Assembly (NCBI GenBank): GCA_024635995.1
Contig: JAGXHW010000022.1
Location: 28,944-92,943 of the forward strand
Reading direction: 5' to 3'
Source: Clostridiaceae bacterium
GTDB taxonomy: Bacteria > Bacillota > Clostridia > Peptostreptococcales > Tindalliaceae
DNA: 64,000 nt
Of this stretch, positions 1 through 9,449 are shown one piece after another (the first letter of the stretch is position 1; each line of letters begins with the position of its first letter). The notes under the pieces are model-generated. The model saw nothing but the letters and a program-made list of their open reading frames with translations. It searched no databases and was not told the DNA's origin. Made by a program: the position numbers and the translations under genes.

Positions 1-1007
1 GAGGTAAAGCAGGTGGTGTCCGTTTTGCTGATACGCCAGAAGAAGCAAGAAACATTTGTATTCAATTACTTCATAGCAATTTAAAAGGTTTTATAGTAAA
101 AGAATTGCTCATTGTTAAGAAAGTAAGTGGCATTAAAGAATGGTATGTTAGCATAACACTTGATAGAGGTAATAAGGTACCTATGATCATATTTAGCTCG
201 CATGGTGGTGTAGATATTGAAGAAACAGCTATTACTGATCCTGATAAAATCGTTAAGATAGGAATAGATCCCTTTATAGGCATTGAAGACCATATTGTTC
301 ATTACATTATTGATAAAAGTGACATTGGTATGGCCTATTTTGATGAGATGAATGATCTGTTAAAAAAATTGTACAGAGTATTTATAGAGTCAGATTGTTT
401 GTTAGCCGAAATAAACCCTTTGATTGTTACCGAAGATCATCAAATTATTGCTGCAGACGGTAAAGTGGATATTGATGATAGCGCACTTTTCCGTCAACAG
501 GACATTCTTGCGTTTCGCGACAAGCTACAGGAAGATCCGTTGATTTTAGATGCTCGCAAATTTAGGTTGCTTTATATTCCCATCAATCCAGAAGGTGATA
601 TTGCTGTTATGAGCAACGGATCAGGTATGATTATGTCCTGTATTGATTTAATTACAAAAAAATCCATGAGCGTAGGAGCTGCACTGGATCTTGGCGGAGG
701 ATGTACAGCTGACAGAATATATGAAGGCATTCGAATTCTTTTATCAAATCCTCGGATAAAGACCCTTTTTATCAGCATATTTGGTGGCATTACCCGATGT
801 GACGAAGTGGCTAATGGTGTGAGTCAAGCTGTAAAACACCTTGATAGCAGTAAAACCATTGTTATTAGGATTGAAGGGACTAACAAGGAAGAAGGTCTTA
901 AAATTATTGAAGGTATTCAAGGGAATATTATAAGTGTTGACAGCATTCGCGAAGGTGTTAAGGTTCTATACGATCTGCAGATTAGCAATAATTCGTCTGT
1001 TTCGTAA
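1..1007 (+). CDS. sucC: succinyl-CoA synthetase-like beta subunit (5' end outside window)
   Basis: ATP-grasp acyl-CoA ligase beta subunit, expected to form a CoA thioester with ATP or GTP together with the alpha subunit encoded just downstream. The frame is open from base 3 and starts with GKAGGVRFADTPEEA, the family's N-terminal glycine-rich region, so roughly 50 residues are missing beyond the window. The TTG at 105 is internal. In the C-terminal ligase half, SNGSGMIMSCID and IFGGITRCDEVA match the CoA-ligase signatures of SucC. The gene is 23 bp upstream of sucD, which has its own AAGGAGA-type site. The sequence is divergent from textbook SucC, and the substrate may be another dicarboxylic acid such as malate; that is inference. 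Base composition is visibly more A/T-rich than most of the window. Confidence 0.85.
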   Translation, partial: GKAGGVRFADTPEEARNICIQLLHSNLKGFIVKELLIVKKVSGIKEWYVSITLDRGNKVPMIIFSSHGGVDIEETAITDPDKIVKIGIDPFIGIEDHIVHYIIDKSDIGMAYFDEMNDLLKKLYRVFIESDCLLAEINPLIVTEDHQIIAADGKVDIDDSALFRQQDILAFRDKLQEDPLILDARKFRLLYIPINPEGDIAVMSNGSGMIMSCIDLITKKSMSVGAALDLGGGCTADRIYEGIRILLSNPRIKTLFISIFGGITRCDEVANGVSQAVKHLDSSKTIVIRIEGTNKEEGLKIIEGIQGNIISVDSIREGVKVLYDLQISNNSSVS

Positions 1008-1030
1008 AAGAAGGAAGGAGATTTATTTTC

Positions 1031-1900
1031 ATGAGCATTCTCATTGATCAAAATACCAGACTGATCGTACAGGGAATAACAGGGCGCGAAGGCACCTTCC
1101 ATACCGAGCAAATGTTGGCGTATGGTACAAATGTTGTTGCTGGAGTGACACCAGGGAGAAGTGGGCAAAATGTGTTTGGTGTTCCAGTCTATAATACTGT
1201 AAAGGAAGCAGTTGAAGAGACAAACGCAAATGCAACAGTTTTGTTTGTGCCGGCAAAATATACCGCCCAGGGTGTAATGGAAGCGATGCAAGCAGGATTA
1301 AAACTCATTTTAACAATCTCTGAACATGTACCCGTTCAAGATATGATGAAGATCCATCACTTTGCAAGAAAGTATCAATGTCGTGTTATTGGGCCTAACT
1401 CTTTTGGAATAATTTCTCCAGGAAAAGCAAAGGCAGGGTTTATGGCACACAAAATATTTACACCAGGATCAGTTGCGGTTATGTCAAGAAGTGCAACCAA
1501 CTGTTATGAAACTGTATTTATGATGACAAATAAAGGAATCGGCCAATCTACATGTATCGGTAATGGAGGGGATATGATACCTGGATCTTCTTTTGTCGAT
1601 CTCCTGCCTCTTCTGGAAGAAGACGTAGATACGAAGGTCATTGTATTGATTGGAGAAATTGGTGGCAGTGAGGAAGAATTAGCAGCTGAATATATTAAAC
1701 AGCATGTAACAAAACCAGTAATTACCTTAATCGCTGGTAAAAATGCGCCAAAAGATACAAGTATGGGTCATGCAGGTGCGATTATTTCTCCAGATGGTAC
1801 GGGCAGTGCTGAGATAAAGGAGCAAAGGATGCAAGAAGCGGGGGCGCTAATTGCTGAGAGCACTCAACATATTGTGGAATTATTGGAAGAAATTTTATAG
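1031..1900 (+). CDS. sucD: succinyl-CoA synthetase-like alpha subunit
   Basis: 289-residue alpha subunit with an N-terminal CoA-binding Rossmann domain ([15 protein letters not shown]) and a C-terminal ligase domain. The histidine that is phosphorylated during catalysis is present in GHAGAI (about residue 246). It has full family length and pairs with the beta subunit upstream. Two motifs differ from the usual form: [11 protein letters not shown] where most SucD proteins have GPNCPGIITPG, so the cysteine that contacts CoA is lost, and SRSATNCYE where SRSGTLTYE is usual. It therefore belongs to a divergent subfamily and substrate specificity is uncertain. A strong terminator follows 31 bp after the TAG stop, closing the two-gene operon. 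Confidence 0.85.
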   Translation: MSILIDQNTRLIVQGITGREGTFHTEQMLAYGTNVVAGVTPGRSGQNVFGVPVYNTVKEAVEETNANATVLFVPAKYTAQGVMEAMQAGLKLILTISEHVPVQDMMKIHHFARKYQCRVIGPNSFGIISPGKAKAGFMAHKIFTPGSVAVMSRSATNCYETVFMMTNKGIGQSTCIGNGGDMIPGSSFVDLLPLLEEDVDTKVIVLIGEIGGSEEELAAEYIKQHVTKPVITLIAGKNAPKDTSMGHAGAIISPDGTGSAEIKEQRMQEAGALIAESTQHIVELLEEIL

Positions 1901-1931
1901 TTTTCTGAGTAGTTTATGCATTAGAACATTG

Positions 1932-1971
1932 AACAGAGAAAGATGGGTTTTTGATCTTTCTCTGTTTTTTT
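1932..1971 (+). terminator. Rho-independent terminator after sucCD
   Basis: Perfect 13-bp stem (1932-1944 with 1954-1966), 9-base loop, followed by a run of seven T. Confidence 0.9.
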
Positions 1972-2218
1972 GCTGTTCGGAAAGATATATGATCTGTCTT
2001 TCGGCAGTCTACACCGAGTTTACATGAAAAGGATAAGAAGGTAGAATAGTGATAGACACCATGTACAGCAGATGCACAGTGAGTGTGAGTGAATCAATCG
2101 TCGTTGAAAATGGCAGCGTGCTCGGTTTGTGGGGTGGTTTATTTGGTGATGAAGAAGGAAGATCTCTAAAAGGTCATTGGGTTAGTGGTCAGGAACAATT
2201 TTGTGGGAGGGATCAATC

Positions 2219-2566
2219 ATGAGTATTCAGCGATACGAAGGAAATGGACGAATGAGTAAGGCAGTGGTACACAACGGCATCATCTACCTGTGTGGACAAG
2301 TAGGAAATGGTGAGGTAGACATTAAGGAACAGACCAGGGAAACACTGGAAAAGGTGGAAAGTTTGCTAAAGCAACACGGGTCGGATAAAAATCATATGCT
2401 TTCAGCGGTAATTCATCTCAAAGACATAGACCTCTTCAGTGACATGAATGAGGTGTGGGACCATTGGATTCAGGATGGTGCAGAACCGGCACGTACTTGT
2501 GTGGAGGCAAGGCTGGCCAGTGAAAAGTTACTGGTGGAAGTTACCGTGATCGCAGCTGTAAAATAA
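2219..2566 (+). CDS. RidA/YjgF-family protein
   Basis: 115-residue Rid-family protein. RidA members hydrolyse reactive enamine/imine intermediates made by PLP enzymes; this assignment to the superfamily is clear but the subfamily is not. The conserved ending ARTCVEARLASEKLLVEV matches the RidA signature (usual form ARSCVEVARLP), with the arginine that binds the substrate carboxylate apparently kept but the spacing one residue shorter. The ATG at 2219 follows GGGAGG at the normal distance; an upstream in-frame GTG at 2201 overlaps that site and is rejected. The gene stands alone, bounded by a bidirectional terminator. Confidence 0.8.
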   Translation: MSIQRYEGNGRMSKAVVHNGIIYLCGQVGNGEVDIKEQTRETLEKVESLLKQHGSDKNHMLSAVIHLKDIDLFSDMNEVWDHWIQDGAEPARTCVEARLASEKLLVEVTVIAAVK

Positions 2567-2600
2567 GCAGGCTTGTTATCCTGTTTATAACCTACCGTCT

Positions 2601-2633
2601 AAAATGCTGGCTTCCAACGGAAGCCAGCATTTT
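2601..2633. terminator. bidirectional terminator between ridA-like and usp genes
   Basis: Perfect 15-bp inverted repeat (2601-2615 with 2619-2633) with a 3-base loop, A-run on one side and T-run on the other, between two convergent genes. Confidence 0.9.
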
Positions 2634-2690
2634 TCCTCTTATATGCACAGATTATGATGTGCAGATGAATCTGAGAGTAGTCGGGTCACA

Positions 2691-3128
2691 TTAGATTTCG
2701 CACTGGCGCACGACCAGAATGTTGCAGCAAACGTGGTTTAATACCTTTGAGGCGGTGCTTCCAAGAATCAATCGTTTAAAACCGCCCATACCCCGGCTTC
2801 CCATGACAAGCAGTTCCGGGTTATCCTTCTCAACCTGCTCAATGATCATGCTGGCTGCATCACCGTGAACCCTGATGCTTTCCACTTTACCAGGATAATC
2901 TTTAAACACCTGCTCAGCTTCCTCCAGAACAGCTTTCGCATTTTTCACAGATTCCTCTTCAAAAGATTTGTTTAGTGCTGGTGTGTAGGAATAGGCATAA
3001 GATGACCCATGTGTCACCACTGTCAATATTTTAACCTCAGCCTGTTCCTTTTCAGCCACTTCTCTGGCTTCCTGAAGGGCCTGTTTAGAAGTGGGAGATC
3101 CGTCTACGGCTACCAATATTTTTTTCAT
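2691..3128 (-). CDS. universal stress protein, UspA family
   Basis: 145-residue single-domain UspA protein. It begins MKKILVAVDGSPTSKQAL and carries the ATP-binding pattern GSRGMGGFKRLILGSTASK near the end, so it is expected to belong to the ATP-binding Usp class. Length is standard. The ATG at 3128 is preceded by AAAGGAGGC at the proper distance. The gene is monocistronic, transcribed away from the YkvI-like permease promoter region and towards the shared terminator at 2601. Usp proteins are cytoplasmic stress-survival factors; the partner here is unknown. Confidence 0.9.
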   Translation of the reverse strand: MKKILVAVDGSPTSKQALQEAREVAEKEQAEVKILTVVTHGSSYAYSYTPALNKSFEEESVKNAKAVLEEAEQVFKDYPGKVESIRVHGDAASMIIEQVEKDNPELLVMGSRGMGGFKRLILGSTASKVLNHVCCNILVVRQCEI

Positions 3129-3312
3129 GATTTGCCTCCTTTGTTCCGCTTATAATGTTCCATTTTTCAACGTCTATCCAACATTCTCCGCATTGGGTTG
3201 GGTGAATAACCTCTATTATTAACATACCCGAAAGATTGAAAAATATACATTTTGAATGGGAATTCTTCTGTTATTTTCGAGAGGACTGCTGGGAAGAAAC
3301 TGATCCCGCATT

Positions 3313-4398
3313 TTATGGAAGTGATTGGATCAAAGGCTTGATTTTTGAATAGAGCATACCAGCAATCAGCACCAGGCCCAGGTAACCCACTGCTGGGTAC
3401 ACAATGGCCACCATGGTAGAAAACTGGAGTTGTCCCCCGAAGAACGCCAGAATGGTCATCAGCAGAGCTGCAACCCGGTAACGGGTGGTCCGGTCATTGC
3501 TTTCAATTCTGTTTACAGCTGTCCACAACATGGAGACGGAGGCGGTATAGATGCCTGTCAGCATGAGTAGGGCAAAGAAGGTGGCTGCTAATGGAAGGTT
3601 TGCAGAGGCAATGACCAAAGACGGGATTTGCTTGTCATACACCTGACCGATATTAACCAGGAGACCTGTGCTGAGAATCATGGCCCCTGTCAGGAAAAAG
3701 ATACCGGCAAAAAGACCGCCCAGCATGGTGTCCTTTCTGTTTTTTGCCTGTTTTCCAATACCAGTGGCGAAAGGCATAAAGCCAACCATGAGGAAGGAAG
3801 CGTACATGACTCCTGAAAAAAACCAATTGCCATAAGCGCCACGTACCTGAATGGTTTTCATAACTTGTGCAGAAGCGGCAATACCGCCAGGGTTTCGAAT
3901 AATGCCGGTAATACCAATAAGCATGGTGAAGGCAATTAAGGCTGGTGCAATGGCACCAACGATGTTTGTCAGCTTTTTCAGGCCAAGAAGTACAGTAGCC
4001 AATGTGGCCAGTCCCAGTATTGCACGCCCTATGAAAGGTTTTAACCCATAATGTTCGTACACAGTGGCCCCTGCGGCCGAGATCATAATGGAAAAAGCCA
4101 GCAGCATCAGGGTAGGCACAAACCATTCAAAAAAAACACCCACCTTTTTTCCACAATAATAAGCAAATATATCATTTACATGATTAAACTGCTGGGTACG
4201 GCCGTCTTCCAAAATGGTCATAGAAACCCAGGCAAGTGTCAGCATGCCTACAAGACCGGCACCCATGCTGCCGGCAAAGCCCAGGTGGGTAAAAAACTGC
4301 ATCACTTCCTGGCCGGAAGCAAAGCCAGCGCCCACCACTGACCCCATGATGGCACCGCCAAAAATAAAAACATCATGCCAATGAACTTTGCTAGTCAC
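3313..4398 (-). CDS. YkvI-family integral membrane protein, probable permease
   Basis: Polytopic membrane protein of about 361 residues with some ten hydrophobic segments, resembling Bacillus YkvI (COG3949) of the amino-acid/sodium symporter-like fold. The motif GGAIMGSVVGAGFASGQE in the first segment is typical: an unwound glycine-rich helix used for ion and substrate binding in this superfamily. The likely start is the GTG at 4398, because GGGAGGT lies 8 bases upstream. The ATG at 4437, which adds 13 residues, has no such site. The substrate is unknown. No partner gene is next to it. Confidence 0.8.
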   Translation of the reverse strand: MTSKVHWHDVFIFGGAIMGSVVGAGFASGQEVMQFFTHLGFAGSMGAGLVGMLTLAWVSMTILEDGRTQQFNHVNDIFAYYCGKKVGVFFEWFVPTLMLLAFSIMISAAGATVYEHYGLKPFIGRAILGLATLATVLLGLKKLTNIVGAIAPALIAFTMLIGITGIIRNPGGIAASAQVMKTIQVRGAYGNWFFSGVMYASFLMVGFMPFATGIGKQAKNRKDTMLGGLFAGIFFLTGAMILSTGLLVNIGQVYDKQIPSLVIASANLPLAATFFALLMLTGIYTASVSMLWTAVNRIESNDRTTRYRVAALLMTILAFFGGQLQFSTMVAIVYPAVGYLGLVLIAGMLYSKIKPLIQSLP

Positions 4399-4594
4399 AT
4401 TGGTTACCTCCCGGATTATGTCATATGATAAAAGCATTTGCCACGATGGCTAAAATATACTATAGCACATATGGCAAATGTATAGTAGATATGTTATCTC
4501 AACTGTTTGAACCCCAAATTGGTTTGAATATGTTATGGGAAAGCAAAGATAAGCGGTATTTCAATTTTGAAAGGAAAGTATGTAATGATCTTAG

Positions 4595-4623
4595 TTGATT
4601 GATGACCTGTTGAGCATTATAAT
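4595..4623 (+). promoter_or_regulatory. SigA-type promoter for the 4Fe-4S protein gene
   Basis: TTGATT at 4595, 17-base spacer, TATAAT at 4618; the start codon is about 45 bases past the predicted transcription start. Confidence 0.65.
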
Positions 4624-4673
4624 GGAACTGAACGCAATTAGAAGATTTCAGTTGATGATACAAGGAGGCAGAA

Positions 4674-5936
4674 ATGGCACATATAACGGCAAAAAACGCA
4701 CATGTTAACCTGCAAAAACGTCTCAATCGTTTCCCTCAGGGAGCTCCTCCTTCAGAAACCCTTTATAAAATTTTAAATGTACTTTTCAGTGAGGAAGAGG
4801 CGGCACTAATTTCCCAACTACCCATCAAACCTTTCACTGCAAAAATCGCAGCTCTAAACTGGAAAATGAGTGAAGGAGAAGCAGAGCGGCGTTTGCAGCA
4901 GATGGCTGGGAAAGCATTGCTCCTTGATCTGGAGAGCAATGGTAAGCGTCAGTACGTATTGCCTCCGCCGATGGCAGGATTTTTTGAATTTTCCATGATG
5001 CGCACCCGTCAGGATCTGGACCAGAAGCTGCTGGCAGAACTTTTTTACCAGTACCTGAACGTGGAAGAAGATTTTGTGAGAGAGGTGTTTGTTGGCAGCG
5101 AGACACCGATCGTGCGAACCTATGTGAATGAAGCGGTGTTGGACGATGACCAGAAAATTACCATTCTGGACTACGAAAAAGCTACGCATATTATGGAAAG
5201 TGCCAGCCACATTGGCATCAGCCTATGTTATTGCCGGCATAAAATGGAACATTTGGGAAAAAACTGTAACGCCTCCATGGATATTTGCATGACCTTCAAT
5301 GGTACGGCTGATTCTTTGATACGACATGGCCACGCCCGTGCCGTGGAAGTGAATGAATGCAAAGAACTGCTTTACAGAGCCTATGAAGAAAACCTGGTGC
5401 AGTGTGGTGAAAACGTACAACAGAAACCGGCGTTTATCTGTAACTGTTGTGGATGCTGTTGTGAAGCACTACTGGCTGCGAAAAAACTGGGGATATTACA
5501 GCCGGTTCAGACAACCCGTTATTTACCGGTGATTTTACATGACACATGCAATGGCTGTGGAAAATGTGTAAGAACCTGTCCTATTGACGTTATCCGGCAG
5601 GCATCGCACAAGACTAATGGGCAGCCATCCGTTCCAGAAATTGATGAGAGCCTTTGTCTGGGATGTGGTCTTTGTGTCAAAGCCTGTCCTTCGGACTCTA
5701 TAAAACTTAAAGACCGGGAAGAGGCTATCATTACCCCAGTAAATTCTGCACACCGTGCGGTGGTCATGGCCATTGAGAAGGGGATGCTTCAGGAACTGAT
5801 TTTTGATAACCAGGCCCTGAAAAGTCACCGGGCAATGTCGGCCATACTTGGAGTAATCCTTAAACTCCCACCAGTGAAACAGACCATGGCCAGTCAGCAA
5901 ATGAAGTCAGTGTATTTAGCCAAATTATTATCCTGA
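4674..5936 (+). CDS. cysteine-rich 4Fe-4S binding protein with N-terminal winged-helix-like region
   Basis: 420-residue cytoplasmic protein. Residues about 1-100 are charged and helical and look like a winged-helix/adapter region. The middle part has cysteine motifs LCYCRHKM (about 182) and CNCCGCCC (about 254). Residues about 289-345 form a bacterial two-cluster ferredoxin domain (CNGCGKCVRTCP and CLGCGLCVKACP), predicted to bind two 4Fe-4S clusters. Related proteins occur in anaerobes but I do not know a proven function; electron transfer or redox-dependent sensing are both possible. AAGGAGG lies 7 bases before the ATG, and a good promoter is upstream. No redox partner gene is adjacent. Confidence 0.75.
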   Translation: MAHITAKNAHVNLQKRLNRFPQGAPPSETLYKILNVLFSEEEAALISQLPIKPFTAKIAALNWKMSEGEAERRLQQMAGKALLLDLESNGKRQYVLPPPMAGFFEFSMMRTRQDLDQKLLAELFYQYLNVEEDFVREVFVGSETPIVRTYVNEAVLDDDQKITILDYEKATHIMESASHIGISLCYCRHKMEHLGKNCNASMDICMTFNGTADSLIRHGHARAVEVNECKELLYRAYEENLVQCGENVQQKPAFICNCCGCCCEALLAAKKLGILQPVQTTRYLPVILHDTCNGCGKCVRTCPIDVIRQASHKTNGQPSVPEIDESLCLGCGLCVKACPSDSIKLKDREEAIITPVNSAHRAVVMAIEKGMLQELIFDNQALKSHRAMSAILGVILKLPPVKQTMASQQMKSVYLAKLLS

Positions 5937-6177
5937 TATTAGACAGTCATGCTAGGAATAGCTGAGTGCAAGTAGTTTATTGGACTATACACACTTTTGT
6001 ATCTAACATAGCCGAGATGAAGGATAAAGACTTAAAATTCAAAAAAAGTGAAATAAATAACATTGTATGATAGAATTAAATGAGCCTATAAACAACCTTG
6101 TTGTTTTTTTAGCAGTACAATATTCAGTCTGGTGCAAATTGAAAGCAGTTGAGTTTAAAATGAAGAGGAGAGTGGAT

Positions 6178-7494
6178 ATGAGTAAGCCTTTATTATCAGC
6201 CCATTTCGAATCAAGAGAACCTTCCGATGTTCGTCTGGCCCAAATGAAGTATGATGAACGCGAGGTAAAACCTGAAGCAGTGATCAATGTTGGTATCGGT
6301 AATGTGTCGCTGCCCACCAATCCTGCCATGATGGAAAGAATGTTTAACCTGGACGCACCGGAAAGCCCCTTCAACAAAGGTGTGATTCGATACACAGGTA
6401 CAGCTGGAACACCAGAAGCACAGGACGCTTTCAGGAACATCATGAAGGCGGAAGGGTTTGACACTAGTAAGCTGTTTGTGCAAGTGACCGATGGCGGATC
6501 CGCTGGTATGGAACTGGTCATTCTTGGTGTTTGCGGTCCTGCAGGTACTGGTGAAAAGCCATTGATGATGATTGACCCTGCTTATACCAACTATATTTCC
6601 TTTTCACAAAGAGTAGGACGAAAAACCATTACCCTGAAACGTTACCTGGACGAAAGTGGTAAGTTCGAATTACCAGAAATCAGCAAAATTGAAGAAACCA
6701 TCAAATCCAGCAATCCGGGAGCCTTGTTGGTCATTCCCTATGACAATCCCACGGGTCAAATGTATTCCCATAAAACCATGGTTGAATTGGCTAAGTTGTG
6801 TGTAAAACACAACATGTGGATGATCAGTGACGAAGCCTACAGAGGACTTTACTATGATGAAAACAAAAAATTGGTCAGCATCTGGGGTATTGACGACGAA
6901 GAAGTGCCGGGAATTGAAGGAAGAAGGATCAGTATTGAAACAGCTTCTAAGGTTTGGAATGCCTGCGGCCTGAGAATTGGTGCAGTTGTTACAGACAACA
7001 AGGAGTTTTATACCCGTTCAGTGGCTGAATACACTGCCAACTTATGTGCCAATGCCATTGGTCAATATATATTTGGTGCTTTGGCCAAGGAAAGCAAAGA
7101 GGATCTGATGGGTTGGTGCAAAAGCCTACGGGAATACTACAAAGAGCAGATTTTCATGGTGAACAACACCCTGAAGGAATTGGAGCCCGGTCTGATCGTT
7201 TCCAACCCGGACGCCTCCATTTACTCAGTTATTGATGTTCGCAATGTGGTAAAACCTGGCTTCGATTGTATTGACTTCGTGCTGTATTGTGCCGGCAAAG
7301 GTTCAGCGGTTATTGACGGGGTAGAGACCACCCTCCTGGTGGCCCCCATGAAAGGCTTCTACGACATTGCTCCGGGACAGCCAAACCCAGGCAGCACCCA
7401 GTTTCGTATTTCCTTCGTAGAATCCATTGAAAACATGGCCAAGGTGCCGGAACTGTTTGTGAAACTTCTAAGACAGTTTGAAGAACAAAGGTAA
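6178..7494 (+). CDS. class I/II PLP-dependent aminotransferase
   Basis: 438-residue fold-type I aminotransferase. Visible signatures: the tyrosine/glycine region RYTGTAGTPEAQDAF, the PYDNPTGQMYS loop, ISDEAYRGLYYD, and the PLP lysine in ETASKVWNACGLRIG. The C-terminal FRISFVE supplies the arginine that binds the substrate carboxylate. Substrate is not evident; an amino-acid/2-oxo acid pair is expected. The ATG at 6178 has GAGGAG upstream; an open frame continues 37 codons further up but reads through AT-rich non-coding-looking sequence, so I reject that extension. The gene is monocistronic, with a strong terminator behind it. Confidence 0.85.
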   Translation: MSKPLLSAHFESREPSDVRLAQMKYDEREVKPEAVINVGIGNVSLPTNPAMMERMFNLDAPESPFNKGVIRYTGTAGTPEAQDAFRNIMKAEGFDTSKLFVQVTDGGSAGMELVILGVCGPAGTGEKPLMMIDPAYTNYISFSQRVGRKTITLKRYLDESGKFELPEISKIEETIKSSNPGALLVIPYDNPTGQMYSHKTMVELAKLCVKHNMWMISDEAYRGLYYDENKKLVSIWGIDDEEVPGIEGRRISIETASKVWNACGLRIGAVVTDNKEFYTRSVAEYTANLCANAIGQYIFGALAKESKEDLMGWCKSLREYYKEQIFMVNNTLKELEPGLIVSNPDASIYSVIDVRNVVKPGFDCIDFVLYCAGKGSAVIDGVETTLLVAPMKGFYDIAPGQPNPGSTQFRISFVESIENMAKVPELFVKLLRQFEEQR

Positions 7495-7508
7495 ACATCG
7501 TAAACAGA

Positions 7509-7549
7509 AAACTGACAACTGAGAGAATCCTCAGTTGTCAGTTTTTTTT
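7509..7549 (+). terminator. Rho-independent terminator
   Basis: Perfect 15-bp stem (7509-7523 with 7530-7544), 6-base loop, then eight T; ends the aminotransferase transcript. Confidence 0.92.
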
Positions 7550-7729
7550 ATTGTAAAGAAAACACTTTGTTATCATCCACAGGTGATCTTAAGTTAAATT
7601 GGGTATTCATAATACAATGATCCAACCATATACAAAACGGAAGTGGCAGCACATTAAAGGTCATTGATGATTGCATTCTATCCGATGACTAGGTGAACAA
7701 AGCCTCAATGTTATGAGGGAGGGTAAAAT

Positions 7730-8479
7730 ATGAAATTAACTGTACTGGGTAGCGGTGGATGGATTCCAACCAATGAAAACGAGACAGCCTGTTACATGAT
7801 TGAAACCGACGAGGATCTGATTTTACTGGATGCAGGAACGGGGCTGAGTAACCTAAGCAAGTACCAGCATGTGATCCAGCACTATGAAACTCTGCACATC
7901 GTACTGAGTCACTATCATTTTGATCATATCATTGGGTTGTCGTATCTGCCCATGATGTTCAATAATCACAAGATTCGAATTTACGGACCGGGAGAACCAG
8001 CTTACTCCCAAGGAGTTAAGCAAATCCTGCACCGCTTTTTTAGTGAACCCTTTTCTGGCAGCTCAGCAGAAGAACTGACACCGAATATTAGCTTTATAGA
8101 TTATAGGGAAGGAATGTTTAATGTTGGAAACGTGGAATTTGAAGCCTTTCAACAGCATCATTCCCACGTTTCCTATGGGTTGAAGCTGGATGGCGCCCTG
8201 TATTATGCTTCCGACACTTCCCTGCTTCCTGAAACATTCCAGCGGGCAGAGGGGGTAAAGATGCTGCTCCACGATTGCTGGGAGTTAGAACCTGTTGAGG
8301 AATCCTTCCATTCATCCCTTGGCGAAATTTTGGAAGCCATTCCGGCCAAAGCAACATATCAGGTGGGTCTGGTGCACAGAAACCCCCGGTGGGGCTTGAA
8401 TGAACTGGCGGCAGCCCAGGAAAAAATAGGCAGTCGATATGTAGTATTCATGGAAGATTACCAGCATTATGAGTTATAA
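7730..8479 (+). CDS. MBL-fold metallo-hydrolase, RNase Z-like
   Basis: 249-residue metallo-beta-lactamase-fold protein. The zinc motif HYHFDH is at about residues 60-65, with further ligands likely in QQHHSHVSYG and the aspartate of YYASDTS. The start LTVLGSGGWIPT resembles the RNase Z/phosphodiesterase-like branch rather than beta-lactamases. The specific substrate is unknown. GAGGGAGGG precedes the ATG. The gene is 61 bp upstream of gnd in the same direction and could be co-transcribed with the gnd-zwf group, but nothing in the sequence proves it. Confidence 0.8.
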   Translation: MKLTVLGSGGWIPTNENETACYMIETDEDLILLDAGTGLSNLSKYQHVIQHYETLHIVLSHYHFDHIIGLSYLPMMFNNHKIRIYGPGEPAYSQGVKQILHRFFSEPFSGSSAEELTPNISFIDYREGMFNVGNVEFEAFQQHHSHVSYGLKLDGALYYASDTSLLPETFQRAEGVKMLLHDCWELEPVEESFHSSLGEILEAIPAKATYQVGLVHRNPRWGLNELAAAQEKIGSRYVVFMEDYQHYEL

Positions 8480-8540
8480 AGTCCAATTAGCTGACCTGAC
8501 AAGATGGAATCATTCATAAGATTCGTAAGGAGGAAAAAAA

Positions 8541-9449
8541 ATGCAAATTGGAATAATTGGCTTAGGTAAAATGGGATTACAACTGGCATTAAACATGAGG
8601 GAACAAGGCCAGGATGTTATTGGGTACAACCGAAGTCGGGATAAAGTAGTGGACCTTCTTGCAGAAGAAATTCAAGGGACAGATTCTTTGGAGGAACTGG
8701 TAAAGAGGCTGGAGTCTCCCCGGCATTTTTGGATCATGGTAACAGCAGGCCCGGCGGTTGATGCGGTGCTGAAAAATTTGTTGCCTTTACTGTCAGCTGG
8801 AGACTTGGTAATTGACGGGGGAAATTCCCATTATCGTGACACACTAAAACGGGCAAAAGTATTGGACGAAAGAGGCATTCATCTAATGGACATTGGTACC
8901 AGCGGAGGTATTGAAGGAGCACGCTACGGTGCCTGCATGATGGTGGGCGGCAGCCAAGAGCTTTTCAAAGACATGGAACCAGTACTTGCACCCCTTTGTG
9001 TACCCGGTGGCCTGGCTCATGTTGGACCAACCGGTGCAGGTCATTACGTGAAGATGATACACAATGGTATAGAGTATGGCATGATGCAAGCCATTGGAGA
9101 GGGGTTTGAAATTCTGCATGAAAGTCCTTTCGAAGTGAACTACGCCCAAGTGGCCAATGTGTGGCGACATGGTTCGGTGATTCGCGGATGGCTCATGGAT
9201 TTGACGCACCAGGCATTTTTGGAGGATCCTAAGCTGGATTCCATCAGAGGGGTGGTCCATGCTTCCGGTGAGGGATTGTGGAGCGTTCAGGAAGCCCTTG
9301 ACTTGTCAGTGCCGGTACCTGTCATCTCAGCTTCCCTATTTACACGGTATCGCTCCCAGCAGGAAGATACCTTTTCGGGCAAGGTGGTAGCAGGCTTACG
9401 AAATCAGTTTGGTGGTCACGCCACGGTGAAAAAGGAGGAAATTAAATGA
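8541..9449 (+). CDS. gnd: 6-phosphogluconate dehydrogenase, decarboxylating, short type
   Basis: 302-residue enzyme converting 6-phosphogluconate to ribulose 5-phosphate and CO2 with NAD(P)+. The Rossmann motif GIIGLGKMGLQLALN starts the protein, DGGNSHYRDT and the substrate motif DIGTSGGIEGARYGACMMVGG follow, and the catalytic lysine lies in HYVKMIHNGIEYGMMQ. At about 300 residues it is the short YqeC-type form rather than the 470-residue form. AGGAGG precedes the start. It overlaps zwf by 4 bp (ATGA), indicating translational coupling and a shared oxidative pentose phosphate function. Confidence 0.93.
   Translation: MQIGIIGLGKMGLQLALNMREQGQDVIGYNRSRDKVVDLLAEEIQGTDSLEELVKRLESPRHFWIMVTAGPAVDAVLKNLLPLLSAGDLVIDGGNSHYRDTLKRAKVLDERGIHLMDIGTSGGIEGARYGACMMVGGSQELFKDMEPVLAPLCVPGGLAHVGPTGAGHYVKMIHNGIEYGMMQAIGEGFEILHESPFEVNYAQVANVWRHGSVIRGWLMDLTHQAFLEDPKLDSIRGVVHASGEGLWSVQEALDLSVPVPVISASLFTRYRSQQEDTFSGKVVAGLRNQFGGHATVKKEEIK

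Noticed and set aside
2061..2222. A 53-codon open frame overlapping the RidA-like start by ATGA
   Set aside because: No ribosome binding site, no recognisable composition or family; the overlap alone is weak evidence.
6067..6177. N-terminal extension of the aminotransferase to an upstream ATG
   Set aside because: The ATG at 6178 has a proper ribosome site and the family starts there; the extension looks non-coding.
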